Assembly (NCBI RefSeq): GCF_900115635.1 | Contig: NZ_FOXE01000009.1 | Span: forward strand, 1 to 64,000 | Reading direction: 5' to 3' | Length of the DNA: 64,000 bases | From: Oscillibacter sp. PC13 | GTDB lineage: Bacteria > Bacillota > Clostridia > Oscillospirales > Oscillospiraceae | In this document: positions 16,622 to 26,358 of the stretch, piece by piece | Position numbering within the stretch: position 1 is the stretch's first letter | Layout of the letters: every line of letters starts with the position of its first letter | The notes under the pieces: model-generated | Told to the model about the DNA's origin: nothing | The model's input: only the letters and a program-made list of their open reading frames with translations | Database searches by the model: none | Program-made: the position numbers and the translations under genes

Positions 16622-16686
16622 TTCCGGGCATACTAATTTGCAAAGGGGTGATTTTCACCCGGCAGAGACAGCTTTTTCACATTGAT

Positions 16687-16715
16687 TTGACAGATTCCCG
16701 CATGGCGTCTATGGT
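16687..16715 (+). promoter_or_regulatory. clpP promoter
   Basis: TTGACA (16687-16692), a 17-base spacer and TATGGT (16710-16715). The leader to the clpP start is about 195 bases and includes the hairpin GGCATTG-GCGC-CGATGCC at 16734-16751. No CtsR or CIRCE box is apparent. Confidence 0.7.
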
Positions 16716-16917
16716 ACGATGGGCGCATGCGCGGCATTGGCGCCGATGCCCCGTCGGGGGAGAGGCGCTTTTGCCATACTTGCCCCATAACCCGGACTTT
16801 ACCGTATTTGACTGCGGGATGCTGACGGAAGAACCCACGGGCGAGAGCGCATCGGGTTTGGGAGGACAAATCTGTCAGTCTGCTGATGAAAGCAGCCATT
16901 CAAGGAGGTTTTATCAA

Positions 16918-17502
16918 ATGAGTTTAGTCCCTTACGTAGTAGAGCAGACCAACCGGGGAGAACGGTCTTATGATATTTTTTCCCGTCTGCTGAATGATCG
17001 AATCATTTTCCTGGGAGAAGAGGTCAACGCCACTACGGCCAGTCTGGTTGTGGCACAGATGCTGTATCTGGAGGCACAGGATCCTGATAAGGACATCCAG
17101 TTCTATATCAACAGCCCCGGCGGATCCGTCACAGATGGCATGGCTATCTATGACACGATGCAGTATGTTAAGTGCGACGTATCCACCATCTGTATCGGTA
17201 TGGCCGCCAGTATGGGGGCATTCCTGCTCTCTTCCGGCGCCAAGGGCAAACGTTTTGCCCTGCCCAATGCAGAGATTATGATTCACCAGCCCTCTGCTGG
17301 TACCCAGGGACAGATTACGGACATGGCCATCCACCTGAAGCGGCTGGAAATCATTAAAAAGCGGATGAACCGGATCCTGTCTGATAACACCGGCCGTCCT
17401 CTGGAAGAGGTAACGGCGGCCTGCGAGCGGGATAATTTTATGAGCGCGGACGAGGCCAAGGCATTTGGCCTGATCGATAAGATTATTTACAGCAAGAGAT
17501 AA
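16918..17502 (+). CDS. clpP: ATP-dependent Clp protease proteolytic subunit
   Basis: 194 residues, starting at an ATG with AAGGAGG nine bases upstream. The frame is open further upstream to 16648, but the promoter lies inside that extension. The catalytic triad is Ser98 (GMAASMGA), His123 (IHQP) and Asp172 (ERDNF). ClpP forms the double-ring protease chamber fed by ClpX, which is encoded next with 33 bases between. It degrades regulators and misfolded proteins in the cytoplasm. Confidence 0.97.
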   Translation: MSLVPYVVEQTNRGERSYDIFSRLLNDRIIFLGEEVNATTASLVVAQMLYLEAQDPDKDIQFYINSPGGSVTDGMAIYDTMQYVKCDVSTICIGMAASMGAFLLSSGAKGKRFALPNAEIMIHQPSAGTQGQITDMAIHLKRLEIIKKRMNRILSDNTGRPLEEVTAACERDNFMSADEAKAFGLIDKIIYSKR

Positions 17503-17535
17503 AGCCGCAGCAAATACAGAAACTGAGGTAATACC

Positions 17536-18858
17536 ATGAACGAAGACGGTAAGAAGGCACTCCGGTGTTCCTTTTGCGGCAAGCACGAAAATCAGGTGCA
17601 TCGAATGATCCAAGGCCCGGGGGTGCGCATCTGCGATGAATGTGTCCAGCTGTGCATGAGCATTTTGAGCGACGGCTTTGAAGATACGGCAGGCAGTGAA
17701 CTGGAGGACATTCCCGATCAGCTTCCAACTCCCCGGGAGATTAAGGATGTGCTGGATCAATATGTGATTGGCCAGGACGAAGCGAAAGTGGCCTTGTCTG
17801 TGGCGGTTTACAATCACTATAAGCGCATTTTCTTCGGCGGGGACGAAGATGTGGAGCTTCAAAAGAGCAACATTTTGATGCTGGGTCCCACTGGATCCGG
17901 CAAGACGCTCTTTGCACAGACATTGGCCCGTATTCTGAAGGTGCCCTTTGCCATTGCCGATGCCACCACGCTTACGGAGGCCGGTTATGTGGGCGACGAT
18001 GTGGAGAACATCCTCCTGCGTCTTCTGCAGGCTGCGGATTTCGATGTGGAGCGGGCGGAGCACGGCATCATCTATGTGGATGAGATTGATAAGATTGCCC
18101 GAAAGAGCGAGAATACGTCTATCACCCGGGATGTCTCGGGTGAGGGCGTGCAGCAGGCTTTGCTGAAAATTGTAGAGGGTACGGTGGCCAACGTACCGCC
18201 CCAGGGCGGGCGGAAGCATCCGCACCAGGAGTTCATCCAGGTGAACACGAAAAATATCCTCTTTATCTGCGGCGGAGCCTTTGACGGCCTTGAGAAGATC
18301 ATTGAGCGGCGGCTGGATCAAAAGAGCATTGGCTTTGGTGCAAATGTCCAGGGGAAAAAGGATAAGGACATCAGCAAGATCCTCCGCGAGGTACAGCCTC
18401 ATGACATTTTGAAGTTCGGTTTGATCCCCGAACTGGTTGGCCGCCTGCCGGTCATTGCACCGCTGAACGCTTTGAACCGGGCAGATCTGGTTCGTATTCT
18501 GACAGAGCCGAAAAATGCTTTGGTAAAACAGTATAAGAAGTTGATGGAGTACGACGACGTGGAGCTGGTGTTTGATCAGGAGGCGCTGGAGGCCATTGCT
18601 GATAAGGCCATTGAGCGCAGCATCGGTGCCCGTGGTCTGCGGGCGGTGATGGAGGGAATGCTGACGCAGATCATGTACGACATCCCCTCGGATCCCACCA
18701 TTGTAAAAGCGGTGATTACCCGCGACTGCGTAGAGGGAACGGGGGAGCCGGTGCTGACCCGCGATCCAAAAAAAATCAGCTATTCTGTGAAATTGAAGAC
18801 CGGCAAGGGAGAGGGAACGCCTGTTTCCGGGACTGCTTCCCCCGCGTCGGCGTCTTAA
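17536..18858 (+). CDS. clpX: ClpX ATPase, unfoldase subunit of ClpXP
   Basis: 440 residues. The N-terminal zinc-binding domain has Cys11, Cys14, Cys33 and Cys36; the AAA+ core has [12 protein letters not shown] (Walker A), [10 protein letters not shown] (Walker B), the pore loop GYVGDD and the RKHPHQEF stretch. ClpX recognises and unfolds substrates for ClpP. It is co-transcribed with clpP and followed by its own terminator. Confidence 0.97.
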   Translation: MNEDGKKALRCSFCGKHENQVHRMIQGPGVRICDECVQLCMSILSDGFEDTAGSELEDIPDQLPTPREIKDVLDQYVIGQDEAKVALSVAVYNHYKRIFFGGDEDVELQKSNILMLGPTGSGKTLFAQTLARILKVPFAIADATTLTEAGYVGDDVENILLRLLQAADFDVERAEHGIIYVDEIDKIARKSENTSITRDVSGEGVQQALLKIVEGTVANVPPQGGRKHPHQEFIQVNTKNILFICGGAFDGLEKIIERRLDQKSIGFGANVQGKKDKDISKILREVQPHDILKFGLIPELVGRLPVIAPLNALNRADLVRILTEPKNALVKQYKKLMEYDDVELVFDQEALEAIADKAIERSIGARGLRAVMEGMLTQIMYDIPSDPTIVKAVITRDCVEGTGEPVLTRDPKKISYSVKLKTGKGEGTPVSGTASPASAS

Positions 18859-18865
18859 AGAGAAA

Positions 18866-18904
18866 CGGAGAGGGGACGCCGCTGGCGCCTCCTTTCCGCT
18901 TTTT
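18866..18904 (+). terminator. clpX terminator
   Basis: A 15-position stem with a three-base loop (CGGAGAGGGGACGCC paired with GGCGCCTCCTTTCCG, one mismatch and two G-T pairs) is followed by CTTTTT. It separates clpX from lon. Confidence 0.8.
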
Positions 18905-18928
18905 ACCCCATGAGAAAGGAACAACCAA

Positions 18929-21349
18929 ATGGAACTGACAACCTGGAATATTCCCGTACTGGCCCTTCGGGGACTGACGGTATTTCCCCATATGAATCTG
19001 ACTTTCGATGTGGAGCGGCGGAGCTCCATCGCGGCCCTGGAGCGGGCGATGGAGGGTAATCAGGAGATCTTCCTTGTGACGCAGCGGGAGATCGGTGTTG
19101 CATCTCCGGAGGAGAAGGATCTGTATACAATCGGTACTGTATCCCATATCAGCCAGATTCTCCGGCTGTCTCCCACCTCTGTCCGCTGTGTGGTGGAGGG
19201 CCGCACCCGTGCACGTCTGCGCCGCCTGTGGCAGACGGAACCCTTTTTGCAGGGAAATGTGGAGTCCATTCCGGAAAATGAAACGTCGGATGCCCTCTCA
19301 CGCAGCCCCAGAACAGAGGCGCTGCTGCGGCAAACCTATCAACTGTTCGGCGAATATGCAGAGCTGGCGGGCGGTGTGCCGGAAGAGGTGCTCTCCGCAG
19401 TGATGGACAGCCGCGATCCAGGCTATTTGGCGGACTTTATCGCCCAAAATGTGGTTCTGCGGCACAATGACAAGCAGGAGATTTTGGAAGAACTGTCGCC
19501 TTTTCTGCGCCTGCGGAAGATGAACGGCTTCCTGGTCCGGGAGAATAATGTCCTGGGCTATGAACATGAGATGGAGGGGAAGGTGCGGGAGCAACTGACC
19601 CGCACCCAGAAAGAACAGATTCTCCGCACACAGATGCGGGTGATCCAAGGTGAGCTGGGAGAGGGCGAAGAGGGTGACGATGAACTGCAGACCTACCGCC
19701 AGCGCATTGTGGAGCTTGAATTAGGCGAGGATCCGGAGAAGCATTTGCTGAAGGAGGTCAACAAGCTGGCCAAGCAGCCCTTTGGAAGCGCTGAGGGCGC
19801 CGTTATCCGCAATTATTTGGACGTCTGCCTGGAGATGCCCTGGAAGGAGACAACAAAGGAGCGGGTCAGCGTGGACGCTGCACGGCGGGTGCTGGAGCAC
19901 GACCACTACGGCCTGGAGAAGGTAAAGGAACGCATTCTGGAAACCATTGCCGTCCGGCAGATGAACCCGGAGGGAAAAGGACAGATTATCTGCTTGGTGG
20001 GCCCACCCGGCGTTGGAAAGACCTCCATTGCTATCTCTGTTGCCAAAGCACTGAATCGGAAGCTGGCTCGTCTCTCGCTGGGCGGTGTCCGGGATGAGGC
20101 AGATATCCGGGGGCACCGAAAGACTTACATAGGCTCCATGCCTGGCCGCATCATTGAGGCCATCAGCCGCAGCGGGTCTATGAATCCGCTTCTGCTGCTG
20201 GACGAAATTGACAAGCTGGGAAATGACTACCGGGGCGATCCGGCATCTGCCCTTTTGGAGGTACTGGACAGCGAACAGAACTACGCGTTCCGGGATCATT
20301 TTTTGGAGATCCCCGTGGATCTGAGTAAGGTGATGTTCATCACCACGGCCAACACCACAGAAACGATTCCACGACCGCTGCTGGACCGGATGGAGGTCAT
20401 CCAGCTCTCCAGCTATACCGACGAGGAAAAGCTGCAGATTGCCAAGCGCCATCTGCTGCCAAAGCAGATGGAAGAGCACGGCTTGAAGAAGGGCAGCCTT
20501 CGCATCGGCGATGAGGCGCTGCGCGCTGTCATCCGGGATTACACGCGGGAGTCCGGTGTCCGTCAGCTGGAGCGGCGGCTGGCCGCCATCTGCCGAAAGG
20601 CAGATATGCGTCTTTTGAAAGAGAGCGTAAAGCGAATTACCATTACAGAAAAAGACCTGCCGAAACTGTTGGATTGCCAACCGATGCCCGCGTCTTTACA
20701 CACAGAGAAGGAAGAAATCGGTGTGGTGAACGGGCTGGCTTGGACAGAAGCCGGCGGCGAGATTCTGGAAGTGGAAGTCAACGTGATGGAGGGATCCGGC
20801 AAGCTGGAGCTCACCGGCAATCTGGGGGAGGTCATGAAGGAATCTGCCCAGGCGGCACTCTCCTGCCTGCGGAGCCGGGCGGCGGTTTTGGGCATTGAGG
20901 AGGACTTCTATAAGACGAAGGACATCCATGTCCATTTCCCGGAGGGCGCCGTGCCGAAGGATGGGCCTTCCGCTGGCATTGCCGTTACCACGGCAATGCT
21001 CTCGGCATTGACAGAACGAAAAATCAGAGCCGGCATTGCAATGACCGGCGAGGTAACGTTGCGGGGCCGTGTGCTGCCTATAGGCGGACTGAAGGAGAAG
21101 ACGATGGCGGCCAAGCGCAATGGCATTGGCACCGTTCTGATCCCAAAAGCCAACGAGCGGGATTTGGAGGAGATTGATCAAACGGTGCGGGCGGCACTGC
21201 ATTTTGTCACGGTGGAGACGGTGGATCAGGTGTTTGCGGCAGCCCTCTGCCCTGAGGCTATGCCTGTCCGCGAAGATTCCTCTATGCCGGTGGCGGCCTT
21301 TGCGCCGGTGAACCGGGATAGCGGAAGTGATGCCGTCCTGCGGCAGTGA
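18929..21349 (+). CDS. lon: ATP-dependent protease Lon
   Basis: 806 residues, standard LonA layout: N-terminal substrate-binding domain (LPVLALRGLTVFPHM-like start), AAA+ module with GPPGVGKTSIA and LLLDEIDK, and the C-terminal protease domain with Ser681 in DGPSAGIA and Lys724 in GGLKEK forming the catalytic dyad. It degrades damaged and regulatory proteins. No IRES-type or HAIR repressor site is evident upstream. It overlaps the region of the following engB start only in untranslated sequence (11 bases apart). Confidence 0.97.
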   Translation: MELTTWNIPVLALRGLTVFPHMNLTFDVERRSSIAALERAMEGNQEIFLVTQREIGVASPEEKDLYTIGTVSHISQILRLSPTSVRCVVEGRTRARLRRLWQTEPFLQGNVESIPENETSDALSRSPRTEALLRQTYQLFGEYAELAGGVPEEVLSAVMDSRDPGYLADFIAQNVVLRHNDKQEILEELSPFLRLRKMNGFLVRENNVLGYEHEMEGKVREQLTRTQKEQILRTQMRVIQGELGEGEEGDDELQTYRQRIVELELGEDPEKHLLKEVNKLAKQPFGSAEGAVIRNYLDVCLEMPWKETTKERVSVDAARRVLEHDHYGLEKVKERILETIAVRQMNPEGKGQIICLVGPPGVGKTSIAISVAKALNRKLARLSLGGVRDEADIRGHRKTYIGSMPGRIIEAISRSGSMNPLLLLDEIDKLGNDYRGDPASALLEVLDSEQNYAFRDHFLEIPVDLSKVMFITTANTTETIPRPLLDRMEVIQLSSYTDEEKLQIAKRHLLPKQMEEHGLKKGSLRIGDEALRAVIRDYTRESGVRQLERRLAAICRKADMRLLKESVKRITITEKDLPKLLDCQPMPASLHTEKEEIGVVNGLAWTEAGGEILEVEVNVMEGSGKLELTGNLGEVMKESAQAALSCLRSRAAVLGIEEDFYKTKDIHVHFPEGAVPKDGPSAGIAVTTAMLSALTERKIRAGIAMTGEVTLRGRVLPIGGLKEKTMAAKRNGIGTVLIPKANERDLEEIDQTVRAALHFVTVETVDQVFAAALCPEAMPVREDSSMPVAAFAPVNRDSGSDAVLRQ

Positions 21350-21359
21350 AGGAGAATGC

Positions 21360-21956
21360 ATGTCCTTAAATTTTGCAAAAACAGAATTTGTCCGCTCTGC
21401 CGCCGCTAGAGAGCACTTCCTGCGGGACGGCCTGCCGCAGTTTGCCTTTGCCGGCCGATCCAACGTGGGAAAATCCTCTGTCATCAACCGTCTTGCAGGA
21501 CGGAAGAATTTGGCTTATGTGGGGGCCTCTCCCGGAAAGACCACACAGGTAAACTACTTTTTGGTGGACAGGCGGGCCTATCTGGTGGATTTGCCAGGCT
21601 ACGGCTATGCAAAGGTTTCCAAGGCGGAGAAAGACCGGTGGGGTCGGCTGATGGAGAGCTACTTTCAAGATGAGGGAGATCTTATCACGGTCGGCGTCCT
21701 AATTGTGGACATCCGCCATAAGCCAACGGCAGACGACGTCACGATGCATACTTGGTTCCGGGAGACCGGGTGCCCGGAAATTGTAGTCGCCAACAAGCTG
21801 GACAAATTGAAGAAGAGCCAGGTGGATCCTGCTCTTACTCTGATTCGGGAGACGTTGGATCTGGGAGGGGAAGACATGCTTGTGCCGTTTTCCGCGGAAA
21901 AGGGAAGCGGCAAGGAGGAGCTTTTGCGGCTGCTGAGTGCTGCTTGTGAAGGCTGA
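21360..21956 (+). CDS. engB: Ribosome biogenesis GTPase EngB (YsxC/YihA)
   Basis: 198 residues from the ATG at 21360, with GGAG upstream. P-loop GRSNVGKSS, DLPGYG (G3) and NKLDKL (G4) are in canonical order. EngB assists 50S subunit assembly and is essential in many bacteria. The order lon-engB is the same as in Bacillus (lonA-ysxC). Confidence 0.96.
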   Translation: MSLNFAKTEFVRSAAAREHFLRDGLPQFAFAGRSNVGKSSVINRLAGRKNLAYVGASPGKTTQVNYFLVDRRAYLVDLPGYGYAKVSKAEKDRWGRLMESYFQDEGDLITVGVLIVDIRHKPTADDVTMHTWFRETGCPEIVVANKLDKLKKSQVDPALTLIRETLDLGGEDMLVPFSAEKGSGKEELLRLLSAACEG

Positions 21957-21957
21957 G

Positions 21958-21986
21958 AAAAGGGAACGGCTGCCGCTGTTCCCTTT
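21958..21986 (+). terminator. Probable terminator after engB
   Basis: AAAGGGAAC and GTTCCCTTT pair around a GC-rich loop right after the stop codon. The T tract is part of the stem (CCCTTT), so efficiency may be moderate. The region from here to 22212 has no gene. Confidence 0.7.
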
Positions 21987-22212
21987 CAGCTTATGCAGAA
22001 GTGATATTTCTGGGTTTGATTCCAGCTGCGGAAGGGGGGGCTCTTGAAAATTCAGTGAATACCGAGAGAAAACAGACGAAGCCCACTGCCTTTCTGAAAA
22101 GAGCTCTGTCCAGCTTTTTTGCGGAAAATCTTCGCTACCCCCTATGCAAATGCAGAAAAATACGATAGAATATATCCGTATAAATTTGATTCCGAATAAC
22201 GGAGGCGTTGTG

Positions 22213-22929
22213 ATGGAAAAACCTGTTTATAAGCGCGTGCTGCTGAAAATCAGCGGAGAGGCACTGGCCGGCGACAAGCACACCGGCCTGGATTTCGAAG
22301 TCATCGGCCAAGTGTGTGATGTGATTCATGAATGCTTGGATATGGGGGTCCAGGTGGGCCTTGTGGTAGGCGGCGGAAACTTCTGGCGCGGTGTCAAGGA
22401 CGGCGGCGGAAAAATGGAACGGACCCGGGCCGACCATATGGGGATGCTGGCGACGGTTCTGAACTGTCTGGCTGTGGCCGATGTGTGCGAGCAGAAGGGA
22501 ATCCCCGTCCGTGTGCAGACCGCCATTGAAATGCGTTCCATTGCAGAGCCCTATATCCGCTCCAGAGCCATCCGGCACCTGGAAAAGGGCCGTGTGGTGA
22601 TTTTTGGCTGCGGAACCGGAAATCCGTTTTTCTCCACGGATACGGCGGCTGTCCTGCGGGCGGCGGAGATCAATGCCGATGTCATTTTGCTGGCCAAGAA
22701 TGTGGATGGTGTCTACAATGCGGATCCGGTGAAGGATCCCAATGCGGTGAAGTATGACACCATCACCTATGATGATGTGCTGGCGCAGCATCTGATGGTG
22801 ATGGATTCCACGGCCACGTCTCTCTCTATGGATAATCATATCCCCGTTCTGCTGTTTGCTCTGAAGGATCCCCAAAATATCATCCGGGCACTATGCGGCG
22901 AGAAGGTGGGTACCATCGTACAGGAATAA
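22213..22929 (+). CDS. pyrH: Uridylate kinase
   Basis: 238 residues from the ATG at 22213, preceded by GGAGG; an in-frame ATG at 22144 has no site. [24 protein letters not shown] and the [10 protein letters not shown] nucleotide-binding stretch identify the bacterial hexameric UMP kinase, which makes UDP for nucleic acid and cell-wall precursors. It opens a long same-strand run to polC. Confidence 0.97.
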   Translation: MEKPVYKRVLLKISGEALAGDKHTGLDFEVIGQVCDVIHECLDMGVQVGLVVGGGNFWRGVKDGGGKMERTRADHMGMLATVLNCLAVADVCEQKGIPVRVQTAIEMRSIAEPYIRSRAIRHLEKGRVVIFGCGTGNPFFSTDTAAVLRAAEINADVILLAKNVDGVYNADPVKDPNAVKYDTITYDDVLAQHLMVMDSTATSLSMDNHIPVLLFALKDPQNIIRALCGEKVGTIVQE

Positions 22930-23000
22930 CGGGCGTTAAGCGCCGGAACGGCGCGTTTCCATATCCCGAGAACAGCATGATGAAAGGAAGGAACACCACG

Positions 23001-23558
23001 ATGTTGAAGGATGACTACAAAATTTATGAGGAGAAGATGAGAAAAAGCATTGACTCTGTGGCTGCGGACTTTGGTTCCGTCCGTGCAGGCAGGGCCAACG
23101 CCTCCGTATTGGATCGCATTATGGTGGACTATTACGGCAGTCCCACGCCCATTCAGCAGATTGCGGCCATCTCCTCTCCGGATCCACGGGCACTGGTAAT
23201 TCAGCCGTGGGACGGAACAGCGCTGAAGTCCATTGAGAAGGCAATTCAAAACTCTGATCTTGGTATCAACCCTCAAAATGATGGCAAGTGTATTCGCTTG
23301 TCATTCCCGCAGCTGACGGAGGAACGCCGTAAGGAGCTGGTAAAGCAGATCCATAAGTATGCGGAAAATGGCAAGGTGGCGGTACGGAATATCCGCCGGG
23401 ATGCCATGGAGGTATTCAAGAAAAAAGAAAAGGCTTCTGAGATTACAGAAGATGACCTGAAGCAGGCCGAGAAGGACTTGCAGAAGCTGACCGATGACAG
23501 CTGCAAGAAGCTGGACGAGCTGCTGGCCAAAAAAGAAAAGGAATTGATGGCGGTCTGA
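23001..23558 (+). CDS. frr: Ribosome recycling factor
   Basis: 185 residues, the standard length. The start at 23001 has GGAAGG upstream. FGSVRAGRANASVLDRI and the C-terminal helical bundle (RRKELVKQIHKYAENGKVAVRNIRRD) are diagnostic. RRF with EF-G splits post-termination ribosomes. Its stop overlaps the next start (TGATG). Confidence 0.97.
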   Translation: MLKDDYKIYEEKMRKSIDSVAADFGSVRAGRANASVLDRIMVDYYGSPTPIQQIAAISSPDPRALVIQPWDGTALKSIEKAIQNSDLGINPQNDGKCIRLSFPQLTEERRKELVKQIHKYAENGKVAVRNIRRDAMEVFKKKEKASEITEDDLKQAEKDLQKLTDDSCKKLDELLAKKEKELMAV

Positions 23559-24310
23559 TGACGGATATGATCAAAACCAACGATACGGCGGGGCAGGCGG
23601 TTCGTCTGCCTCGCCACATCGCTATTATTATGGACGGCAACGGCCGTTGGGCCACAAGGCGGGGCCTGCCCCGGACCGCCGGCCACAAGGCGGGGGCCGA
23701 GACCTTCCGCCGTATCGCAACCTATTGCAAAAATATCGGCATACAGTACCTGACGGTGTATGCCTTTTCTACGGAGAACTGGAAGCGCTCCGCGGATGAG
23801 GTCGGGGCCATTATGGCACTTTTGAAGAAGTACCTGCTGGAGGCGGTTGACACCATGGAGCGGGATCATATCCGCCTTCACTTCCTTGGGGACATGAGCC
23901 CGATTTCTCCGGAGCTGCGGGCGCTGGCCAGGGAGACGGATGAGATTACGGAGCATCTTTCCATAGATGACTTCCAGGCAAACGTATGTCTGAACTACGG
24001 CGGCCGGGATGAGATTTTGCGGGCGGTACGGCAGTTTGCTGCCGACTGCGCCGCAGGGGAGCGAACGCCGGAGGAGCTGGACGATGCATTGTTTTCCTCC
24101 TATCTGGATACCCGGGGAATCCCGGATCCGGATCTCATCATCCGCCCAAGCGGAGAACTGCGTCTCAGCAATTTTCTGCTGTGGCAGTGCGCGTATTCGG
24201 AGTTTTATTTCACCGATGCGCTATGGCCGGACTTTGACGAGGCGGAGTTGGATCGTGCCATTGCAGCCTATCAGAAACGGGACCGCCGGTTCGGCGGCGT
24301 AAAGAAATAA
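23558..24310 (+). CDS. uppS: Undecaprenyl diphosphate synthase
   Basis: 250 residues. HIAIIMDGNGRWA carries the catalytic Asp26; LTVYAFSTENWKR and DPDLIIRPSGELRLSNFL are the substrate-binding motifs of cis-prenyltransferases. It makes the C55 lipid carrier for peptidoglycan. Translation is coupled to frr by overlap. It works on isopentenyl units supplied by dxr and ispG downstream. Confidence 0.97.
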   Translation: MTDMIKTNDTAGQAVRLPRHIAIIMDGNGRWATRRGLPRTAGHKAGAETFRRIATYCKNIGIQYLTVYAFSTENWKRSADEVGAIMALLKKYLLEAVDTMERDHIRLHFLGDMSPISPELRALARETDEITEHLSIDDFQANVCLNYGGRDEILRAVRQFAADCAAGERTPEELDDALFSSYLDTRGIPDPDLIIRPSGELRLSNFLLWQCAYSEFYFTDALWPDFDEAELDRAIAAYQKRDRRFGGVKK

Positions 24311-24330
24311 AGACTTGGGAGGACGGTTGC

Positions 24331-25200
24331 ATGAAACAGAGATGGCTGGTGGTGGTAGTTGGACTGCCGCTGATGCTGTTGGTTTTGCTGGCCTGTCCCA
24401 GCTGGGCGACCATGCTGCTGGTCTGCGGAATTTCGGCAATCGCTGCTTACGAACTGCTTCACGTGGCAGGAAAGAACGTGCCGAAGGCGGTCTGCGTGTT
24501 CACCATGCTGGCGGCGGTGGGGCAGAGCTGGGTGGTTTATGACGAGCGAAAGTGGAGCACAGCAGTTGGCCTCGTCACCTATGGAAGCCAAGAAGGGGCG
24601 CCTATTGACCGGCTTTGGATTTTGCCGCTGGCCTTTGTGATGATCCTCTTCCTTGCGGCGGTACGCGCCTATGAAAAGGAACTGACCATCCCCTTCACAG
24701 ATCTTTGCATCGCCGTCATGGGCGGTATTGTGTTCCCCATGATGTACAGCTGCATTTTCCTGCTGCGGATGCAGCCCGACTATGGGAAACTATATGTGCT
24801 GGCTCCATTTGCGGTGGCCTTTCTCGGTGATGCCTTTGCCATGTATGGCGGGATGCTCTTGAAGGGGCCGAAGATGTCCCCCCGGGTCAGCCCCCACAAG
24901 ACATGGTCGGGGGCGGTTTCAGGCGTGGTCGGCGGCGTTTTGGGTCTTGTGGTGCTTGGTTTTATCGGCAGCAAATGGCTTGGCTATGAGCCGAATTACC
25001 GGTATCTGGTGGAAGCGGGTATCGCCGCCAACGTGCTGGGGCAGCTGGGGGATCTCTCCATGTCCCTCATCAAACGGGAGGCGGGAGTGAAGGATTACAG
25101 CCACCTCTTTTTGACCCACGGCGGAATGCTGGATCGCTTTGATTCTTCTATGTTTATCGCACCTGTCATATATTTGTACGTGGCCGAGGGCATGTTATGA
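24331..25200 (+). CDS. cdsA: Phosphatidate cytidylyltransferase
   Basis: 289 residues with about seven membrane helices. The C-terminal signature runs from GDLSMSLIKREAGVKDYS to THGGMLDRFDS, the CDP-diacylglycerol synthase motif with metal-binding Asp residues. SPHKTWSG is also conserved. It activates phosphatidic acid with CTP for phospholipid synthesis. It overlaps dxr by four bases. Confidence 0.96.
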   Translation: MKQRWLVVVVGLPLMLLVLLACPSWATMLLVCGISAIAAYELLHVAGKNVPKAVCVFTMLAAVGQSWVVYDERKWSTAVGLVTYGSQEGAPIDRLWILPLAFVMILFLAAVRAYEKELTIPFTDLCIAVMGGIVFPMMYSCIFLLRMQPDYGKLYVLAPFAVAFLGDAFAMYGGMLLKGPKMSPRVSPHKTWSGAVSGVVGGVLGLVVLGFIGSKWLGYEPNYRYLVEAGIAANVLGQLGDLSMSLIKREAGVKDYSHLFLTHGGMLDRFDSSMFIAPVIYLYVAEGML

Positions 25201-26348
25201 GCAAAACAATTTCAATTCTTGGCTCCACCGGATCTATTGGCCGCCAGACCCTGGACGTGGCGGAACAGCTTGGGCTGCAGGTGGCGGCGCTGACTGCCCA
25301 TTCCAGTGTGGACCGGATGGAAGAGCAGGTGCGGAGATTCCACCCCCGCTTGGCTGTGATGACCAACGAGGCAGCAGCCCGGGATTTGGCCGTGCGCCTG
25401 GCAGATATGGATACCCGCGTCTGCGGCGGCTTTGACGCATTGAAAGAGGCTGCCACAATTCCTGAGGCCGACACTGTGGTGACCGCCGTGGTGGGAATGG
25501 TGGGGCTGCGGCCGACCCTGGCCGCCATTCGGGAGAAAAAGCGCATCGCTCTGGCCAATAAGGAGACACTGGTATGTGCCGGGCAGCTGGTGATGGATGC
25601 GGCGGAGGCATCCGGCGCGGAGATTGTGCCGGTGGACTCCGAGCACTCCGCCATTTTTCAGTGCCTGCAGGGATGTGCGGACCGGCGGGAGATCAAGCGG
25701 CTGATTCTCACCTGCTCAGGCGGGCCTTTCTATGGCATGACCTACGGGGAAGTGGGCAAAATGACCAAGGCGGATGCGCTGAAGCATCCCAATTGGAAGA
25801 TGGGACCCAAAATCACGGTGGACTGTGCAACCTTGATGAACAAGGGGCTGGAGGTTATTGAGGCCATGCGTCTCTACCGTTTGCCATTGGAGCAGGTGAG
25901 CGTGGTGGTTCATCGGCAGAGTATTATCCACTCTCTGGTGGAGTTCCGGGATGGGGCGGTGCTGGCACAGTTGGGCACGCCGGATATGCGGCTGCCGATC
26001 CGCTATGCCATGACGTACCCCAACCGGGGAGAAAACCCGGCCGAACCGCTGGACTTGCTGACGTGCCCGCCGCTGACTTTTTCGGCGCCGGACCGGGGAG
26101 CGTTTCCCTGTCTGCGTCTGGCGGAGGAGGCGGCCCTGGAGGGCGGGACCGCCTGCGCTGTTTTGAACGGTGCCAACGAGGAGGCCGTGCGTCTGTTCCT
26201 GGCGGATCGCATCGGATTTCACGATATTCCCCGGCTGGTGGCTGAGGCCAGGGCGGCGGTACCCGTCTGCCCGAATCCGACGCTGGAGGAAATCCTGGCA
26301 GCGGACGCCGCCGCCAGGCGGAGCGTGCTGGAAAAATCGCAATTATAG
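25197..26348 (+). CDS. dxr: 1-deoxy-D-xylulose 5-phosphate reductoisomerase
   Basis: 383 residues. The NADPH-binding start ISILGSTGSIGRQTLD, ANKETLVCAG, and PVDSEHSAIFQ with the metal ligands, plus the flexible-loop region SGGPFYG, are diagnostic. It makes methylerythritol phosphate in the non-mevalonate isoprenoid pathway, shared with ispG two genes down. Confidence 0.97.
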   Translation: MSKTISILGSTGSIGRQTLDVAEQLGLQVAALTAHSSVDRMEEQVRRFHPRLAVMTNEAAARDLAVRLADMDTRVCGGFDALKEAATIPEADTVVTAVVGMVGLRPTLAAIREKKRIALANKETLVCAGQLVMDAAEASGAEIVPVDSEHSAIFQCLQGCADRREIKRLILTCSGGPFYGMTYGEVGKMTKADALKHPNWKMGPKITVDCATLMNKGLEVIEAMRLYRLPLEQVSVVVHRQSIIHSLVEFRDGAVLAQLGTPDMRLPIRYAMTYPNRGENPAEPLDLLTCPPLTFSAPDRGAFPCLRLAEEAALEGGTACAVLNGANEEAVRLFLADRIGFHDIPRLVAEARAAVPVCPNPTLEEILAADAAARRSVLEKSQL

Positions 26349-26358
26349 GAGTTTTTGC

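Noticed and set aside
16924-19029. 701-codon open frame antisense to clpP, clpX and lon start
   Set aside because: Crosses three well-supported genes; composition is that of a codon shadow.
22144-22212. N-terminal extension of pyrH
   Set aside because: No binding site, and the family starts near the downstream ATG with GGAGG.
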